Source: Bacillus sp. Cs-700 (GTDB taxonomy: Bacteria > Bacillota > Bacilli > Bacillales > Guptibacillaceae). From it: 64,000 bases of DNA. The stretch spans positions 3,830,001 through 3,894,000 of the forward strand of contig NZ_CP041063.1 of the NCBI RefSeq assembly GCF_011082085.1, read 5' to 3'. The translations under genes were made by a program, and so were the position numbers. Positions 24,720 through 33,108 of the stretch are shown piece by piece (the first letter of the stretch is position 1; every line of letters starts with the position of its first letter). The notes under the pieces were generated by a model. The model had not been told where the DNA came from. It did not search any database and saw only the letters and a list, made by a program, of their open reading frames with translations.

Positions 24720-26386
24720 GCTTTCTAAACAAGGTCGAGAACCTGTTAACTACGATTTACGGTGAAGACTACACACCAGTATACAAAGAAGAGCTAATGA
24801 AAACCGTCGAAGCATGGAAACAAAAAGAGTGGAAAAAGTCAGCCCCTCTTTCTGAGAGTAATGTCTATCTCATCACGTATGGTGATGCGATTCAAGAGAA
24901 AGGGCAGCCTACTTTAAAAACGTTAAACAAATTTATTCAGGAGCATGCAAAAGACGAAATCACAGACGTTCATTTACTACCAATGTTCCCTTACACGTCA
25001 GATGATGGGTTTTCCGTTGTTGATTACCGTGAGATTCATCCAGATCTAGGTAACTGGTCGGACGTGGAAAGACTTTCGAACAATTATCGTTTGATGTTTG
25101 ATTTCGTGACCAATCATATGTCGAAATCAAGTGAATGGTTCCAGAGGTATTTGAAGGAAGATCCTAAGTATAAGCATTATTTCATTCCCGAGGACGAAAC
25201 GTTCGATACGTCTCAGGTAGTTCGTCCGCGAACGTCCCCCCTTTTTCACGAATATGAAGGAGGCAAAACGGCCTGGACAACGTTCAGTGAAGATCAGGTC
25301 GATGTCAACTTTAAGCATTTCCCGGCTTTACTGGAGATGACGAATATTCTCCTAGAATATGCGTACCGCGGCGGTACGAGTATCAGACTCGATGCGATTG
25401 GCTTTATGTGGAAGGAATCTGGCACAACGTGCATCCACTTGCCACAAACGCACGCGATCATTCAACTATGGCGAGAAATTTTAGAAGAGCTAGAGCTAAA
25501 CACGCTGCTGATTACGGAAACAAACGTGCCACATGAGGAGAACGTTAGTTATTTTGGCGATGGAGAGAACGAGGCGCATATGGTTTATCAATTTTCCCTA
25601 CCGCCGCTCGTCTTGCATACGCTCTCGACTCACAACACAAAGACGCTGACGGACTGGGCAAAAACAATCGATAAAATTTCAGATAAAGCGACGTATTTCA
25701 ATTTCCTCGCCAGTCACGATGGCATCGGTATGCGCCCAACTGAGGGGATTTTATCAGAAACAGAACGAAATGCCCTTGCGGCTAAGGTCCTTCAGAATGG
25801 CGGGCGCGTTTCGTATAAAAGCAACCCGGATGGCACTCAATCACCATATGAACTTAACATCAACTACATGGACGCCCTGGCCAATCCGGAAGAAACAGAG
25901 GAAGATACGAAGGTCCAGAAAATGCTTGCGGCTCACTCGATTTTGTTCTCGGTCATGGGCGTACCAGCGATTTATTATCATTCTCTACTAGGTTCAGAGA
26001 ATGATCAAGAAGGTCTTGAAACTTCAGGAATCAATCGACGAATCAATCGTGAGAAGTTCCAGTATGATAAGCTCGTTCAGCAGCTAGAGTCTTCTCCAAG
26101 ACGAAAGAACGTGTTTCATAGACTGAAAAAGTTAATCCGTACGCGCCAGAAGGAGTCCGCTTTTTCTCCATTCGCTGATCAGGAAATCTTGCCAATCAAT
26201 GAACAGGTTTTTTCATTAATTCGTAGAAATAATGAAACAGAGGAATCGATTCTCTTCATCGTGAATGCATGTAACGAAGAGGTGAACGTCGACCTTCCAC
26301 ATGCTGGGTACGATCTCATCAGTGAAGAATTGGTTGAGGGGCATGTTACGCTCGCTCCATACCAATTTATGTGGATTAAACAATAA
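24716..26386 (+). CDS. GH13_18 sugar phosphorylase (glucosylglycerate/sucrose phosphorylase type)
   Basis: A 556-residue GH13 enzyme. The probable nucleophile is Asp226 in SIRLDAIGF, the acid/base Glu268 in LITETNVPHEENVSYFGDG, and the transition-state Asp335 in ASHDGIG. KESGTTCIHLPQTH and ITETNVPHEEN are typical of subfamily 18 phosphorylases such as E. coli YcjM-like glucosylglycerate phosphorylase, rather than true sucrose phosphorylase. They cleave an alpha-glucoside with phosphate to glucose-1-P plus acceptor. Next to a glycerate kinase, glucosylglycerate (or its 6-phosphate) is the best substrate guess. It overlaps the GH38 stop codon. Confidence 0.85.
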   Translation: MSFLNKVENLLTTIYGEDYTPVYKEELMKTVEAWKQKEWKKSAPLSESNVYLITYGDAIQEKGQPTLKTLNKFIQEHAKDEITDVHLLPMFPYTSDDGFSVVDYREIHPDLGNWSDVERLSNNYRLMFDFVTNHMSKSSEWFQRYLKEDPKYKHYFIPEDETFDTSQVVRPRTSPLFHEYEGGKTAWTTFSEDQVDVNFKHFPALLEMTNILLEYAYRGGTSIRLDAIGFMWKESGTTCIHLPQTHAIIQLWREILEELELNTLLITETNVPHEENVSYFGDGENEAHMVYQFSLPPLVLHTLSTHNTKTLTDWAKTIDKISDKATYFNFLASHDGIGMRPTEGILSETERNALAAKVLQNGGRVSYKSNPDGTQSPYELNINYMDALANPEETEEDTKVQKMLAAHSILFSVMGVPAIYYHSLLGSENDQEGLETSGINRRINREKFQYDKLVQQLESSPRRKNVFHRLKKLIRTRQKESAFSPFADQEILPINEQVFSLIRRNNETEESILFIVNACNEEVNVDLPHAGYDLISEELVEGHVTLAPYQFMWIKQ

Positions 26387-26400
26387 AGTAGGTGAAGTCG

Positions 26401-27552
26401 TTGAAAATCATCATCGCACCCGATTCATTTAAAGAAAGTCTATCCGCACCTGAAGTATGTGAGGCGGTTGAAGCTGGTTTCCGGAAAGCATTTCCGCAAG
26501 CGGCTTATACACACCTTCCGATCGCAGATGGCGGGGAAGGGACCGTACAATCAGTCGTGGATGCGACAAACGGCACGATCATTTCGATCAATGTAAAAGG
26601 ACCACTTGGCAAGAATGTTGCTGCTTTCTACGGTTTAACAGGAGATGGAAAGACCGCAATCATTGAAATGGCAGCCGCTTCCGGCTTGCATTTGGTTCAG
26701 CGAGATAAACGTAATCCGCTGATAACCTCAACCTATGGAACGGGTCAGCTTATTAAGGACGCGCTGGATCAAGGCGTAGAGCGCATCGTTCTCGGTCTTG
26801 GAGGTTCCGCGACAAACGATGGCGGAGCTGGGATGGCGCAGGCACTCGGTGCGAAACTCGTTGATCAAACGAATAAAGAGCTCTCTCCAGGTGGGCAAGC
26901 CCTATGCGAGCTCGCTGCGATCGATGTCTCAGATCTGGATCCTCGCTTAAAAAACGTTCAAATCGAAGCGGCGTGTGATGTGACGAATCCTTTAACAGGT
27001 AAGTCCGGTGCTTCAGCTGTATTTGGTCCGCAAAAAGGCGCAACCAAAGAAATGATTGACGAGCTTGATCACAGCCTGGCACGCTATGCTGAGGTCATTG
27101 AAAAAGAGCTCGGAAAAACGGTTACCCACATAAGCGGTGCCGGAGCTGCAGGAGGTCTTGGCGCAGGAATCGTAGCCTTTTTAGAAGGAGAGCTCCGGAG
27201 TGGGATCGATCTTGTCCTCGACGTCATTCAGTTTGAAGGTCGCATCGCTGGAGCGGATCTTCTCCTTACAGGCGAAGGAAGACTGGATGCTCAAACGGTG
27301 CATGGAAAAGCACCCGTTGGCGTTGCAAAACGAGCGAAAGCTTCAAACCATCATCTCCCTGTAATTGCGATCGCAGGAAGCGTGGGAGAAGACTATGAAG
27401 CTGTCTTTGATCATGGCATTGATGCAGTTTTTAGCGTGGTGAATGGTGTCATGACGTTAGAGGAAGCGTTAGAAAATGGGGCTGTGAATGTGGAGAAGAC
27501 ACTTGAGAATATTGGGCGGCTGGTGAAAGTTAGTCGGATGATGGAATGGTAA
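26401..27552 (+). CDS. Glycerate kinase (GlxK/GarK family)
   Basis: A 383-residue glycerate kinase of the GlxK/GarK family. It has the family start KIIIAPDSFKESLSA, IADGGEGTVQSVV, LGLGGSATNDGGAGMAQALGA, and LLTGEGRLDAQTVHGKAPVGVAKRA. It phosphorylates D-glycerate, usually to 2-phosphoglycerate in this family, feeding glycolysis. TAGGTG lies six bases before TTG 26401; the upstream GTG at 26392 is inside that site. It is the last gene of the operon and would consume the glycerate released by both the GH38 and GH13 enzymes. Confidence 0.92.
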   Translation: MKIIIAPDSFKESLSAPEVCEAVEAGFRKAFPQAAYTHLPIADGGEGTVQSVVDATNGTIISINVKGPLGKNVAAFYGLTGDGKTAIIEMAAASGLHLVQRDKRNPLITSTYGTGQLIKDALDQGVERIVLGLGGSATNDGGAGMAQALGAKLVDQTNKELSPGGQALCELAAIDVSDLDPRLKNVQIEAACDVTNPLTGKSGASAVFGPQKGATKEMIDELDHSLARYAEVIEKELGKTVTHISGAGAAGGLGAGIVAFLEGELRSGIDLVLDVIQFEGRIAGADLLLTGEGRLDAQTVHGKAPVGVAKRAKASNHHLPVIAIAGSVGEDYEAVFDHGIDAVFSVVNGVMTLEEALENGAVNVEKTLENIGRLVKVSRMMEW

Positions 27553-27560
27553 GAATAAGT

Positions 27561-27603
27561 GCCGGTATTTGTTTCGAAAGTGGAGACAGATGCCGGTTTT
27601 TTA
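27561..27603 (+). terminator. Terminator of hexosyl-glycerate operon
   Basis: CCGGTATTTGTTTC pairs over 14 positions with GAGACAGATGCCGG, three of them G-U, followed by TTTTTTAT. Confidence 0.8.
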
Positions 27604-27783
27604 TGTTGGTCAAGTTAAGTACTCTGGTAATAGGACTGAAAGTGAAATGATTGGTAAGCGTTGTCTGTTCGATGGGGAATCACTTATACTAAATTAGAAT
27701 TATCTGAATTTAGTAAGGTGATCAATGGCAATCGGGCAGTAAAGTAGAGATACTCAGAAAATCATAAAAGGAAGTGCGTACTG

Positions 27784-28323
27784 TTGGAATGTAATATCAT
27801 TATTTCTCCATTGAGTAATGAGTTAATAGAGGATATCAATAAAACCAATGATGATTTTAAGTTATATGGTAGAGTTGTCCCCAGTTTGCAATCAGGAAAG
27901 TGGTCTTATCAAGAGGTTCTTTTTGATGAAACTAGAGAAACACGTTTTCCAGATGACAAACTTGATTGGAGCTACTATATAAACCGAGAGGATAAAACGT
28001 TGTTTTTAGCTTATATGAATAATACGTGCATAGGACAAATTAGAATCAGTAAGGAGTGGAACCGCTTCTGTTATATTGAAAACATTGCTACTAAAAAAGA
28101 GTATAGAGGCAGTGGAGTCGGAAAGTTGCTCTTAAATAAAGCAGAAGAGTGGGCAAAACAAAGAGAGCTGATCGGAATGTCCTTGGAAGCACAAGATGAT
28201 AATCTTGGAGCATGCCGATTTTATGCGAAACAAGGATTCATACTAGGCGGCGTTGACACCCTAAAGCAGTCATATAATCCTCATATTGAAACCACTTTGT
28301 ACTGGTATAAGTTATTCAAGTAA
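27784..28323 (+). CDS. satA: GNAT acetyltransferase, streptothricin acetyltransferase-like
   Basis: A 179-residue GNAT protein. The acetyl-CoA loop is EYRGSGVGKLLLNKAEEWAKQ, followed by ACRFYAKQGFILGGVDT and a C-terminal WYKLF. The whole length matches B. subtilis SatA (YyaR), which acetylates the beta-lysine of streptothricin: the pattern is WSYQEVLFDE, WSYY, NNTCIGQIRI, WNRFCYIENIAT. TTG 27784 is the start, after AAAGGAAG. It stands alone, downstream of the operon terminator and upstream of decayed small genes. Streptothricin specificity is inferred from family resemblance. Confidence 0.75.
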   Translation: MECNIIISPLSNELIEDINKTNDDFKLYGRVVPSLQSGKWSYQEVLFDETRETRFPDDKLDWSYYINREDKTLFLAYMNNTCIGQIRISKEWNRFCYIENIATKKEYRGSGVGKLLLNKAEEWAKQRELIGMSLEAQDDNLGACRFYAKQGFILGGVDTLKQSYNPHIETTLYWYKLFK

Positions 28324-28399
28324 TGGCTGCGGTTAATGACAATGTCTTTTGATAATCTTCTTCACTTGCATTCTTTTACGATCTCGGAGTGAGGGCTTT

Positions 28400-28862
28400 T
28401 TTCAACTCGATTTAGAAGAAAAGACCAACCAGCAATATTATATTCCACAGGGGTTTGAAGGGGTAATTGTAATAGCATACAAAGTACCCGGAGAACCAAG
28501 TTATATTAAAAGAAAACGGTAAGAAAATAATTCAAATCTCTAATAAGGAACTGGTTTATACAAATGTGGGTGATGTTATTAAATACGGAGACGCGCTAAC
28601 ATCATCTGAAGAACCAGGAGGGGTAATAAACGATACCCATTATTACGTTAACGATAAAGGTGTTCGCACTGAGATAGGAGAATTGTGTGTTCATTTTAGT
28701 CATGGAGGTAGCTTTTTTCCGGATGGGACGGAAGGAATAGATTACCAAGCCCTTCAAATAACTAATACTGAATGCGGGGAACGTTTTTCCATGGATGGAA
28801 GCGATTTGTATGATGAGCAAGAGTCCATAATCATATACCGTATCATTTCTTACAATTATTAA
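28400..28862 (+). pseudogene. Frameshifted DUF6843-like protein remnant
   Basis: Two reading frames together give one protein. Frame one reads YYIPQGFEGVIVIAYKVPGEPSYIK and stops at 28522. The next frame continues ENGKKIIQISNKELVYTNV..., then YYVNDKGVRTEIG and TECGERFSMDG to 28862. The switch falls in the A-rich run near 28508-28516, consistent with a one-base indel. No start codon with an N-terminal signal precedes it, so the 5' end is also missing. The domain pattern suggests DUF6843, a secreted Bacillus protein of unknown role. Confidence 0.6.
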
Positions 28863-28924
28863 AAGTTTAGAGCCGTTTTAATTGAGAAAAGGTATGGCTC
28901 CATCTATAAAAGGAGTTGGGTTTA

Positions 28925-29106
28925 ATGGAAAGGCTATCTGGTAAAATACTATTTATACTCATTACTTGTATAGTGTTGTACGGATTCTTTAAGATCATGC
29001 AATCTATTTACAATAATTATATACCTGTTTACTCATATTCGTGATCTTTTGCATTTCTACCTCACTAGTCATAAGCCATAAACTGTTAAAGGCAGCGGGA
29101 AAATAA
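28925..29106 (+). pseudogene. Frameshifted small two-helix membrane protein
   Basis: ATG 28925 has AAAGGAG ten bases upstream and encodes MERLSGKILFILITCIVLYG, a first membrane helix, but the frame stops at 29044 after 39 residues. A second hydrophobic helix (LLIFVIFCISTSLVI, then SHKLLKAAGK) is encoded in another frame ending at 29106. Joining them near 29020 would restore a two-helix protein of about 60 residues. The 39-residue product might still be made, so decay is inferred, not proven. Confidence 0.5.
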
Positions 29107-29127
29107 AGTGTTAAGGAGAGGATGCGA

Positions 29128-29370
29128 ATGGAAACAAGAAAGTTACCTTATGTGATGTATTGGATTATTTTTGCCGTTGGTGTTTTGTCTTTCACGATTC
29201 CTTTATTCCAGGAGTATGGAATCATGACGACCCTCATCCTGACATCTCTATGTAGTTTGTTTAGTTGGGCAATCGCAATGGGGCTTCAGAAACGTAACTT
29301 TATGTATCTAAGCGTTCTACTCTTAGTGAGTCCCTGGCTATTTTTATTATCTACACATTTCCTCAACTAA
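29128..29370 (+). CDS. Small three-helix membrane protein
   Basis: An 80-residue hydrophobic protein with three probable helices (VMYWIIFAVGVLSFTIPLF, MTTLILTSLCSLFSWAIAMGL, MYLSVLLLVSPWLFLLSTHF). AAGGAG at 29113-29118 lies nine bases before ATG 29128, which is preferred to ATG 29122. No family recognised. It follows the broken two-helix gene by 21 bases and may have formed an operon with it. Confidence 0.6.
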   Translation: METRKLPYVMYWIIFAVGVLSFTIPLFQEYGIMTTLILTSLCSLFSWAIAMGLQKRNFMYLSVLLLVSPWLFLLSTHFLN

Positions 29371-29454
29371 ATGATTCTTTTAGTTTTTGAAACGAAAATG
29401 AAAAAACGTGCACTCAATGAAGAAGCCTCTCGTTATTGAGTCTCCCTTATTACG

Positions 29455-29487
29455 GAGCTTATCAGTATGAAGATAGGCTCTTTTTTA
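29455..29487 (+). terminator. Rho-independent terminator
   Basis: GAGCTTATC pairs with GATAGGCTC (one G-U), followed by TTTTTTAT. It ends the small membrane protein unit before the riboswitch region. Confidence 0.75.
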
Positions 29488-29594
29488 TAAGGTTTTCATT
29501 GTAAACAGACGGTCTTTCATGGGTAGGAATAAAAAGTATTTACTTTTTAAATATTCAGGAGTAAACTATGTCTCAGTTAGATCAATCAACCGTT

Positions 29595-29768
29595 TCTTAA
29601 TCTTAAATCGCTTAAACCTATTATGGTGCGGGGGACCCAATTTTGATGCAGTTATACTGCTTGGGGTGAATCCTATGAAAAGCATAGGTAGGGCTACTCT
29701 TATAGCCCGAATCCGACAGCTAACTCCGTAAGCGTTATGAGGGAAGACGATGAAACTTGTGTTCGAAA
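29595..29768 (+). ncRNA. c-di-AMP riboswitch (ydaO-yuaA class)
   Basis: The conserved core of the ydaO/yuaA class is readable in order: CGGGGGACCCAA, GGGGTGAATCC, the AGGGCTACTCTTATAGCCC stem, GAATCCGACAGCTAACTCC, GTAAGCG and GAGGGAAG. It is followed directly by an intrinsic terminator at 29774 and then by ktrA-ktrB. This is the known arrangement before B. subtilis ktrAB (yuaA-yubG), where c-di-AMP binding turns potassium uptake off by favouring termination. Confidence 0.93.
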
Positions 29769-29773
29769 TTTAG

Positions 29774-29806
29774 GATCACAGGCTAATTTGTCTGTGGTCT
29801 TTTTTG
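29774..29806 (+). terminator. Expression-platform terminator of c-di-AMP riboswitch
   Basis: GATCACAG (29774-29781) pairs with CTGTGGTC (29792-29799), one G-U, followed by TTTTTT. It lies directly after the aptamer and about 80 bases before ktrA, as expected for ligand-controlled attenuation. Confidence 0.85.
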
Positions 29807-29884
29807 TGCGCAAAAAGAGTTATCCTGATAGGTGATGGACAGATTAAGAGCATAATGGGATTGCAATTGAGGGGAGAAGACATC

Positions 29885-30544
29885 ATGAAAAAAAGTTTTG
29901 CCATTATTGGACTTGGGAGATTTGGGGGAACGCTTTGTAAAGAGTTGAATAGGCGGAATGTCGAAGTTCTTGGAATCGATAAAGATAGCCAGCGCGTCAA
30001 TGAATACTCGACTCATGCGACTCAAACGCTCGTATTAGATGCAACCGTTGAAGGGAATTTACAGCGAATTGGTATACGGAATTTTGATCACGTTTTTGTT
30101 TCACATGGAGATGATCTCCAATCCAGTATTTTAACAACTCTGCTTTTAAAAGAAATGGGTGTTAAGAAAGTGTGGGTGAAAGCCAAAAATGATTATCACC
30201 ATAAAGTACTTGAAAAAATAGGTGCTGATCACATTATTCATCCAGAGAGTGAAATGGCGAAACGCGTTGCTCATCATGTTGTTTCTGAAAAAATTATTGA
30301 TTACGTTGAGCTTTCTGATGAGTATAGTATTATCGAAGTGATTGCCACACAGAAAATATCTGGGAAGTCGTTACGTAAACTGGATATCAGGGGAAGGTTT
30401 GGTGTCACAGTGGTAGCGATTAAGAAAAAAGATAAAAACATCCTTGTGTCTCCTGCTGCTGAGTCGACGATTGAGAAAGAGGATGTTTTAGTCCTAATTG
30501 GAAATAACGACAATCTTGAGCGATTTGAACAGTCAGGGGTATAA
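29885..30544 (+). CDS. ktrA: Ktr potassium uptake regulatory subunit KtrA
   Basis: A 219-residue cytoplasmic RCK protein. The Rossmann nucleotide-binding motif is FAIIGLGRFGGTLCKEL, with GIDKD ending the second strand. The C-terminal RCK_C/TrkA_C domain (GKSLRKLDIRGRFGVTVVAIKKKDKNILVSPAAE) binds c-di-AMP in homologues. It gates the KtrB channel with ATP/ADP. ATG 29885 follows GAGGGGAG. It is controlled by the upstream riboswitch and followed four bases later by ktrB. Confidence 0.92.
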   Translation: MKKSFAIIGLGRFGGTLCKELNRRNVEVLGIDKDSQRVNEYSTHATQTLVLDATVEGNLQRIGIRNFDHVFVSHGDDLQSSILTTLLLKEMGVKKVWVKAKNDYHHKVLEKIGADHIIHPESEMAKRVAHHVVSEKIIDYVELSDEYSIIEVIATQKISGKSLRKLDIRGRFGVTVVAIKKKDKNILVSPAAESTIEKEDVLVLIGNNDNLERFEQSGV

Positions 30545-30547
30545 ACA

Positions 30548-31882
30548 ATGATGACAAATCGATTTGCCTTAAAGTTTATTAAACTTAGTCCGCCGCAAGT
30601 TCTGATCTTTGTTTTCGTCGTCTTGATTTTGGTTGGAACAGGATTATTGAAATTGCCTTTTGCGACGACAGAAGGAATTACGTGGGTGGATGCGTTATTT
30701 ACAGCCACTTCCGCCATGACAGTAACAGGATTAGTGGTGGTCGATACAGGAGCAGCCTTTACGCTATTTGGAGAAATCATCATTGTTTCATTAATCCAGC
30801 TTGGTGGACTCGGAATCATGACGTTTGCCGTGTTAATCTTCATGGTGCTGGGCCGTAAAATTGGCATGAAACACCGTTTACTTGTGCAACAGGCAACTAA
30901 TCAAACCTCGATAGGCGGGGTAGTTAAATTAGTCAAAAACATTTTGATTTTCTCTTTAGCCGTTGAAGCGATCGGCTTTGTTATCCTCGCAGCGCGATGG
31001 GTACCTGAAATGGGGTGGCAGGCCGGAACGTATGCCAGTTTTTTTCATTCGATCTCTGCTTTTAATAATGCTGGATTTTCGATCTGGTCTAACAGTTTAA
31101 TGGATTACGTCGGGGATCCTATTGTGAATATCGTCATCTCCTTTCTCTTTATTGTTGGAGGGATTGGGTTTACCGTCCTAGACGATCTTATTCGGAGCAA
31201 AACCTTTCGTGAAATGGCCCTTCACTCTAAAGTTATGCTGACAGGGACGGTTGTGATTAATCTCATCGCCATGTTCACGTTTTTTATTTTGGAATATCAC
31301 AATCCGCAAACGCTAGCCAACTTATCACTGGGTGATAAGTTATGGGGATCTTATTTCCAAGGGGTTACGACAAGAACAGCCGGGTTTAATAGTGTAGATA
31401 TAAGTGGGATAGGAATCGATACGGCTTTCTTTATGTTTGTTTTAATGTTTATCGGGGCAGGCAGCACTTCTACTGGAGGGGGAATCAAACTAACGACCGC
31501 TTTTGTGATTATCATGGCTGTCATTACCTTTCTTCGTGGGAAAAGTGATCCTGTCCTTTATGGAAGAACAATTAGAAAACATATCGTATTAAAAGCGCTT
31601 GCGATTACAATCATTAGCATCATGACGGTGTATTTAACCATTTTTGTTCTCGTGTTGACCGAAAATCAATCCTTTATTGAAATTGCTTTTGAGGTAATCT
31701 CTGCTTTTGGGACCGTCGGACTATCGATGGGCATTACAGGGGATTTGTCCACGGTCGGAAGGATCGCGATCGTCTTTATCATGTTTTTAGGGAAGCTTGG
31801 ACCACTCACGCTCGCCTTTTCATTAGCCCAACCAGACCGAACGAATATCCGTTATCCTGATGAAGATCTGTTTACTGGTTAA
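30548..31882 (+). CDS. ktrB: Ktr potassium transporter membrane subunit KtrB
   Basis: A 444-residue Trk/Ktr/HKT-family membrane protein with four M1-P-M2 repeats. Selectivity-filter segments are visible: TSAMTVTGL, SAFNNAGFS, TTRTAGFNS and ISAFGTVGLSMG, each with the conserved Gly. The GAGSTSTGGGIK loop is the mobile gate region of KtrB. With KtrA it forms a sodium-dependent potassium uptake system for osmotic adaptation. Confidence 0.93.
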   Translation: MMTNRFALKFIKLSPPQVLIFVFVVLILVGTGLLKLPFATTEGITWVDALFTATSAMTVTGLVVVDTGAAFTLFGEIIIVSLIQLGGLGIMTFAVLIFMVLGRKIGMKHRLLVQQATNQTSIGGVVKLVKNILIFSLAVEAIGFVILAARWVPEMGWQAGTYASFFHSISAFNNAGFSIWSNSLMDYVGDPIVNIVISFLFIVGGIGFTVLDDLIRSKTFREMALHSKVMLTGTVVINLIAMFTFFILEYHNPQTLANLSLGDKLWGSYFQGVTTRTAGFNSVDISGIGIDTAFFMFVLMFIGAGSTSTGGGIKLTTAFVIIMAVITFLRGKSDPVLYGRTIRKHIVLKALAITIISIMTVYLTIFVLVLTENQSFIEIAFEVISAFGTVGLSMGITGDLSTVGRIAIVFIMFLGKLGPLTLAFSLAQPDRTNIRYPDEDLFTG

Positions 31883-31906
31883 TCGTAGGAAGAAGGGGGC
31901 TATTGC

Positions 31907-32425
31907 ATGAATTTTAATCTGGATGAAGCGGTTCAGATATTAGAACGAATGCCGCGGTCATTAGAAGGGTTACTCGCTGGATTATCGGAAGGATGGTTAA
32001 CGATGAACGAAGGAGAAGGGACCTGGACTGTCTCTGAAGTCATTGACCACCTGATCGAGAGTGAAAGAACCAACTGGATGCCAAGGGTAGAAACGATTTT
32101 AGAAGGAGAGGCAAATCCTTTTCCACCGTTCGATCGGTTTGCTCATCTCACCAGTGCTGCTAACCCCATTGAAACAAAGCTGACTGAATTCAAAGAAGCT
32201 CGATCGCAAAGCTTAATGCACTTAAAGCAGGTGGTGCATTCAGATGCTCAGCTTGAATTAAAAGGTTATCATCCTGCCTTCGGTGAAGTAAAACTAAAGG
32301 AATTGCTAGCTACGTGGGTCGTCCATGATTTTACTCATCTGTCTCAAATCACAAGAGTGATGGCAGAAAGATATAGAGAAGATGTTGGGCCGTGGGAAGC
32401 GTATTTGGGCGTTTTGAAACGGTAA
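31907..32425 (+). CDS. DinB-family protein
   Basis: A 172-residue four-helix-bundle protein of the DinB/YfiT metal-dependent superfamily. Candidate metal-binding His residues are in SEVIDHLIESE and VVHDFTHLSQI, matching the three-His pattern. Members include thiol-dependent transferases (bacillithiol S-transferase type); the particular substrate is unknown. AAGGGGG precedes the ATG. It ends at a strong terminator and is not part of ktrAB by spacing alone (24 bases), although read-through from ktrB is possible. Confidence 0.75.
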   Translation: MNFNLDEAVQILERMPRSLEGLLAGLSEGWLTMNEGEGTWTVSEVIDHLIESERTNWMPRVETILEGEANPFPPFDRFAHLTSAANPIETKLTEFKEARSQSLMHLKQVVHSDAQLELKGYHPAFGEVKLKELLATWVVHDFTHLSQITRVMAERYREDVGPWEAYLGVLKR

Positions 32426-32442
32426 AAATGAAAAGAAGAGGA

Positions 32443-32478
32443 AAGCTAACTTTCAAAACACGGAAGTTAGCTTTTTTT
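32443..32478 (+). terminator. Terminator after dinB-like gene
   Basis: AAGCTAACTTTC and GAAGTTAGCTT form a stem of about 11 base pairs, followed by TTTTT. Confidence 0.85.
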
Positions 32479-32516
32479 ATAGATCTTTTTTGGGGAAAAT
32501 AGGTATAAAAATAAAA

Positions 32517-32542
32517 TGAACGATTTCAACGAGGTCAACGTC
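32517..32542 (+). promoter_or_regulatory. sigY: ECF (SigY-type) autoregulatory promoter
   Basis: TGAACG (32517-32522), a 16-base spacer and CGTC (32539-32542) match the known SigY promoter form of B. subtilis. It lies 30 bases before the start codon of sigY. SigY therefore probably transcribes its own operon. Confidence 0.75.
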
Positions 32543-32571
32543 ATATAGGTGCAGGTAAAGGAGAGGGTTGT

Positions 32572-33108
32572 ATGGAACGCGAGGAGGAAATTAAATTCAT
32601 TCAGCAGGCACAAGCTGGAGACGATGATGCGTTCACTCAGCTTTTTCAGTGCTATTATGCTTTTCTCTATCAATATCTTTTAAAGCTAACGTTAAATGAA
32701 GAAACGAGCGTTGATCTTGCTCAGGAAACGATGATGAAGTGTTATGTGAAGCTACCTTCTTATAAAGGAGAAGCGAAATTCTCCACCTGGATGATCTCGA
32801 TTGCTTCAAGGCTTTACATGGATATGCTTCGAAAACAAAAACGAGAGAAGAAATGGGTGGAAGACGAAAAGCATCTCCTGTCTCGAAAGCTAGCGTGGGA
32901 GGCAAGTACAAAAGGGGTGAACTGGAGCGATCTTTTTACAGATTTTAACACCTTAGATTCAACGTTAAGAGTTCCAATCTTGCTCCGTCACTATTATGGC
33001 TACTCGTATGATGAAATAGGAAAAATGCTCGGCATCCGTACAGGAACTGTGAAATCCAGGGTACACACGGGGATACAGAAGTTACGAAAGGAGTTGGATA
33101 TGCCGTGA
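32572..33108 (+). CDS. sigY: ECF RNA polymerase sigma factor SigY
   Basis: A 178-residue ECF sigma factor. Region 2 is FTQLFQCYYAFLYQYLLKLTLNEETSVDLAQETMMKCY; region 4 is VPILLRHYYGYSYDEIGKMLGIRTGTVKSRVHTGIQKLRKEL, with the helix-turn-helix in its second half. Identity as SigY rests on the downstream order yxlC-yxlD-yxlE-yxlF-yxlG, which is exactly that of B. subtilis, and on the promoter. Its stop codon overlaps the yxlC start (GTGA). Confidence 0.88.
   Translation: MEREEEIKFIQQAQAGDDDAFTQLFQCYYAFLYQYLLKLTLNEETSVDLAQETMMKCYVKLPSYKGEAKFSTWMISIASRLYMDMLRKQKREKKWVEDEKHLLSRKLAWEASTKGVNWSDLFTDFNTLDSTLRVPILLRHYYGYSYDEIGKMLGIRTGTVKSRVHTGIQKLRKELDMP

Noticed and set aside
29519-29731. Plus-strand frame of 70 codons across the riboswitch
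   Set aside because: It runs through the conserved aptamer core, which is constrained as RNA; no family and no ribosome binding site.
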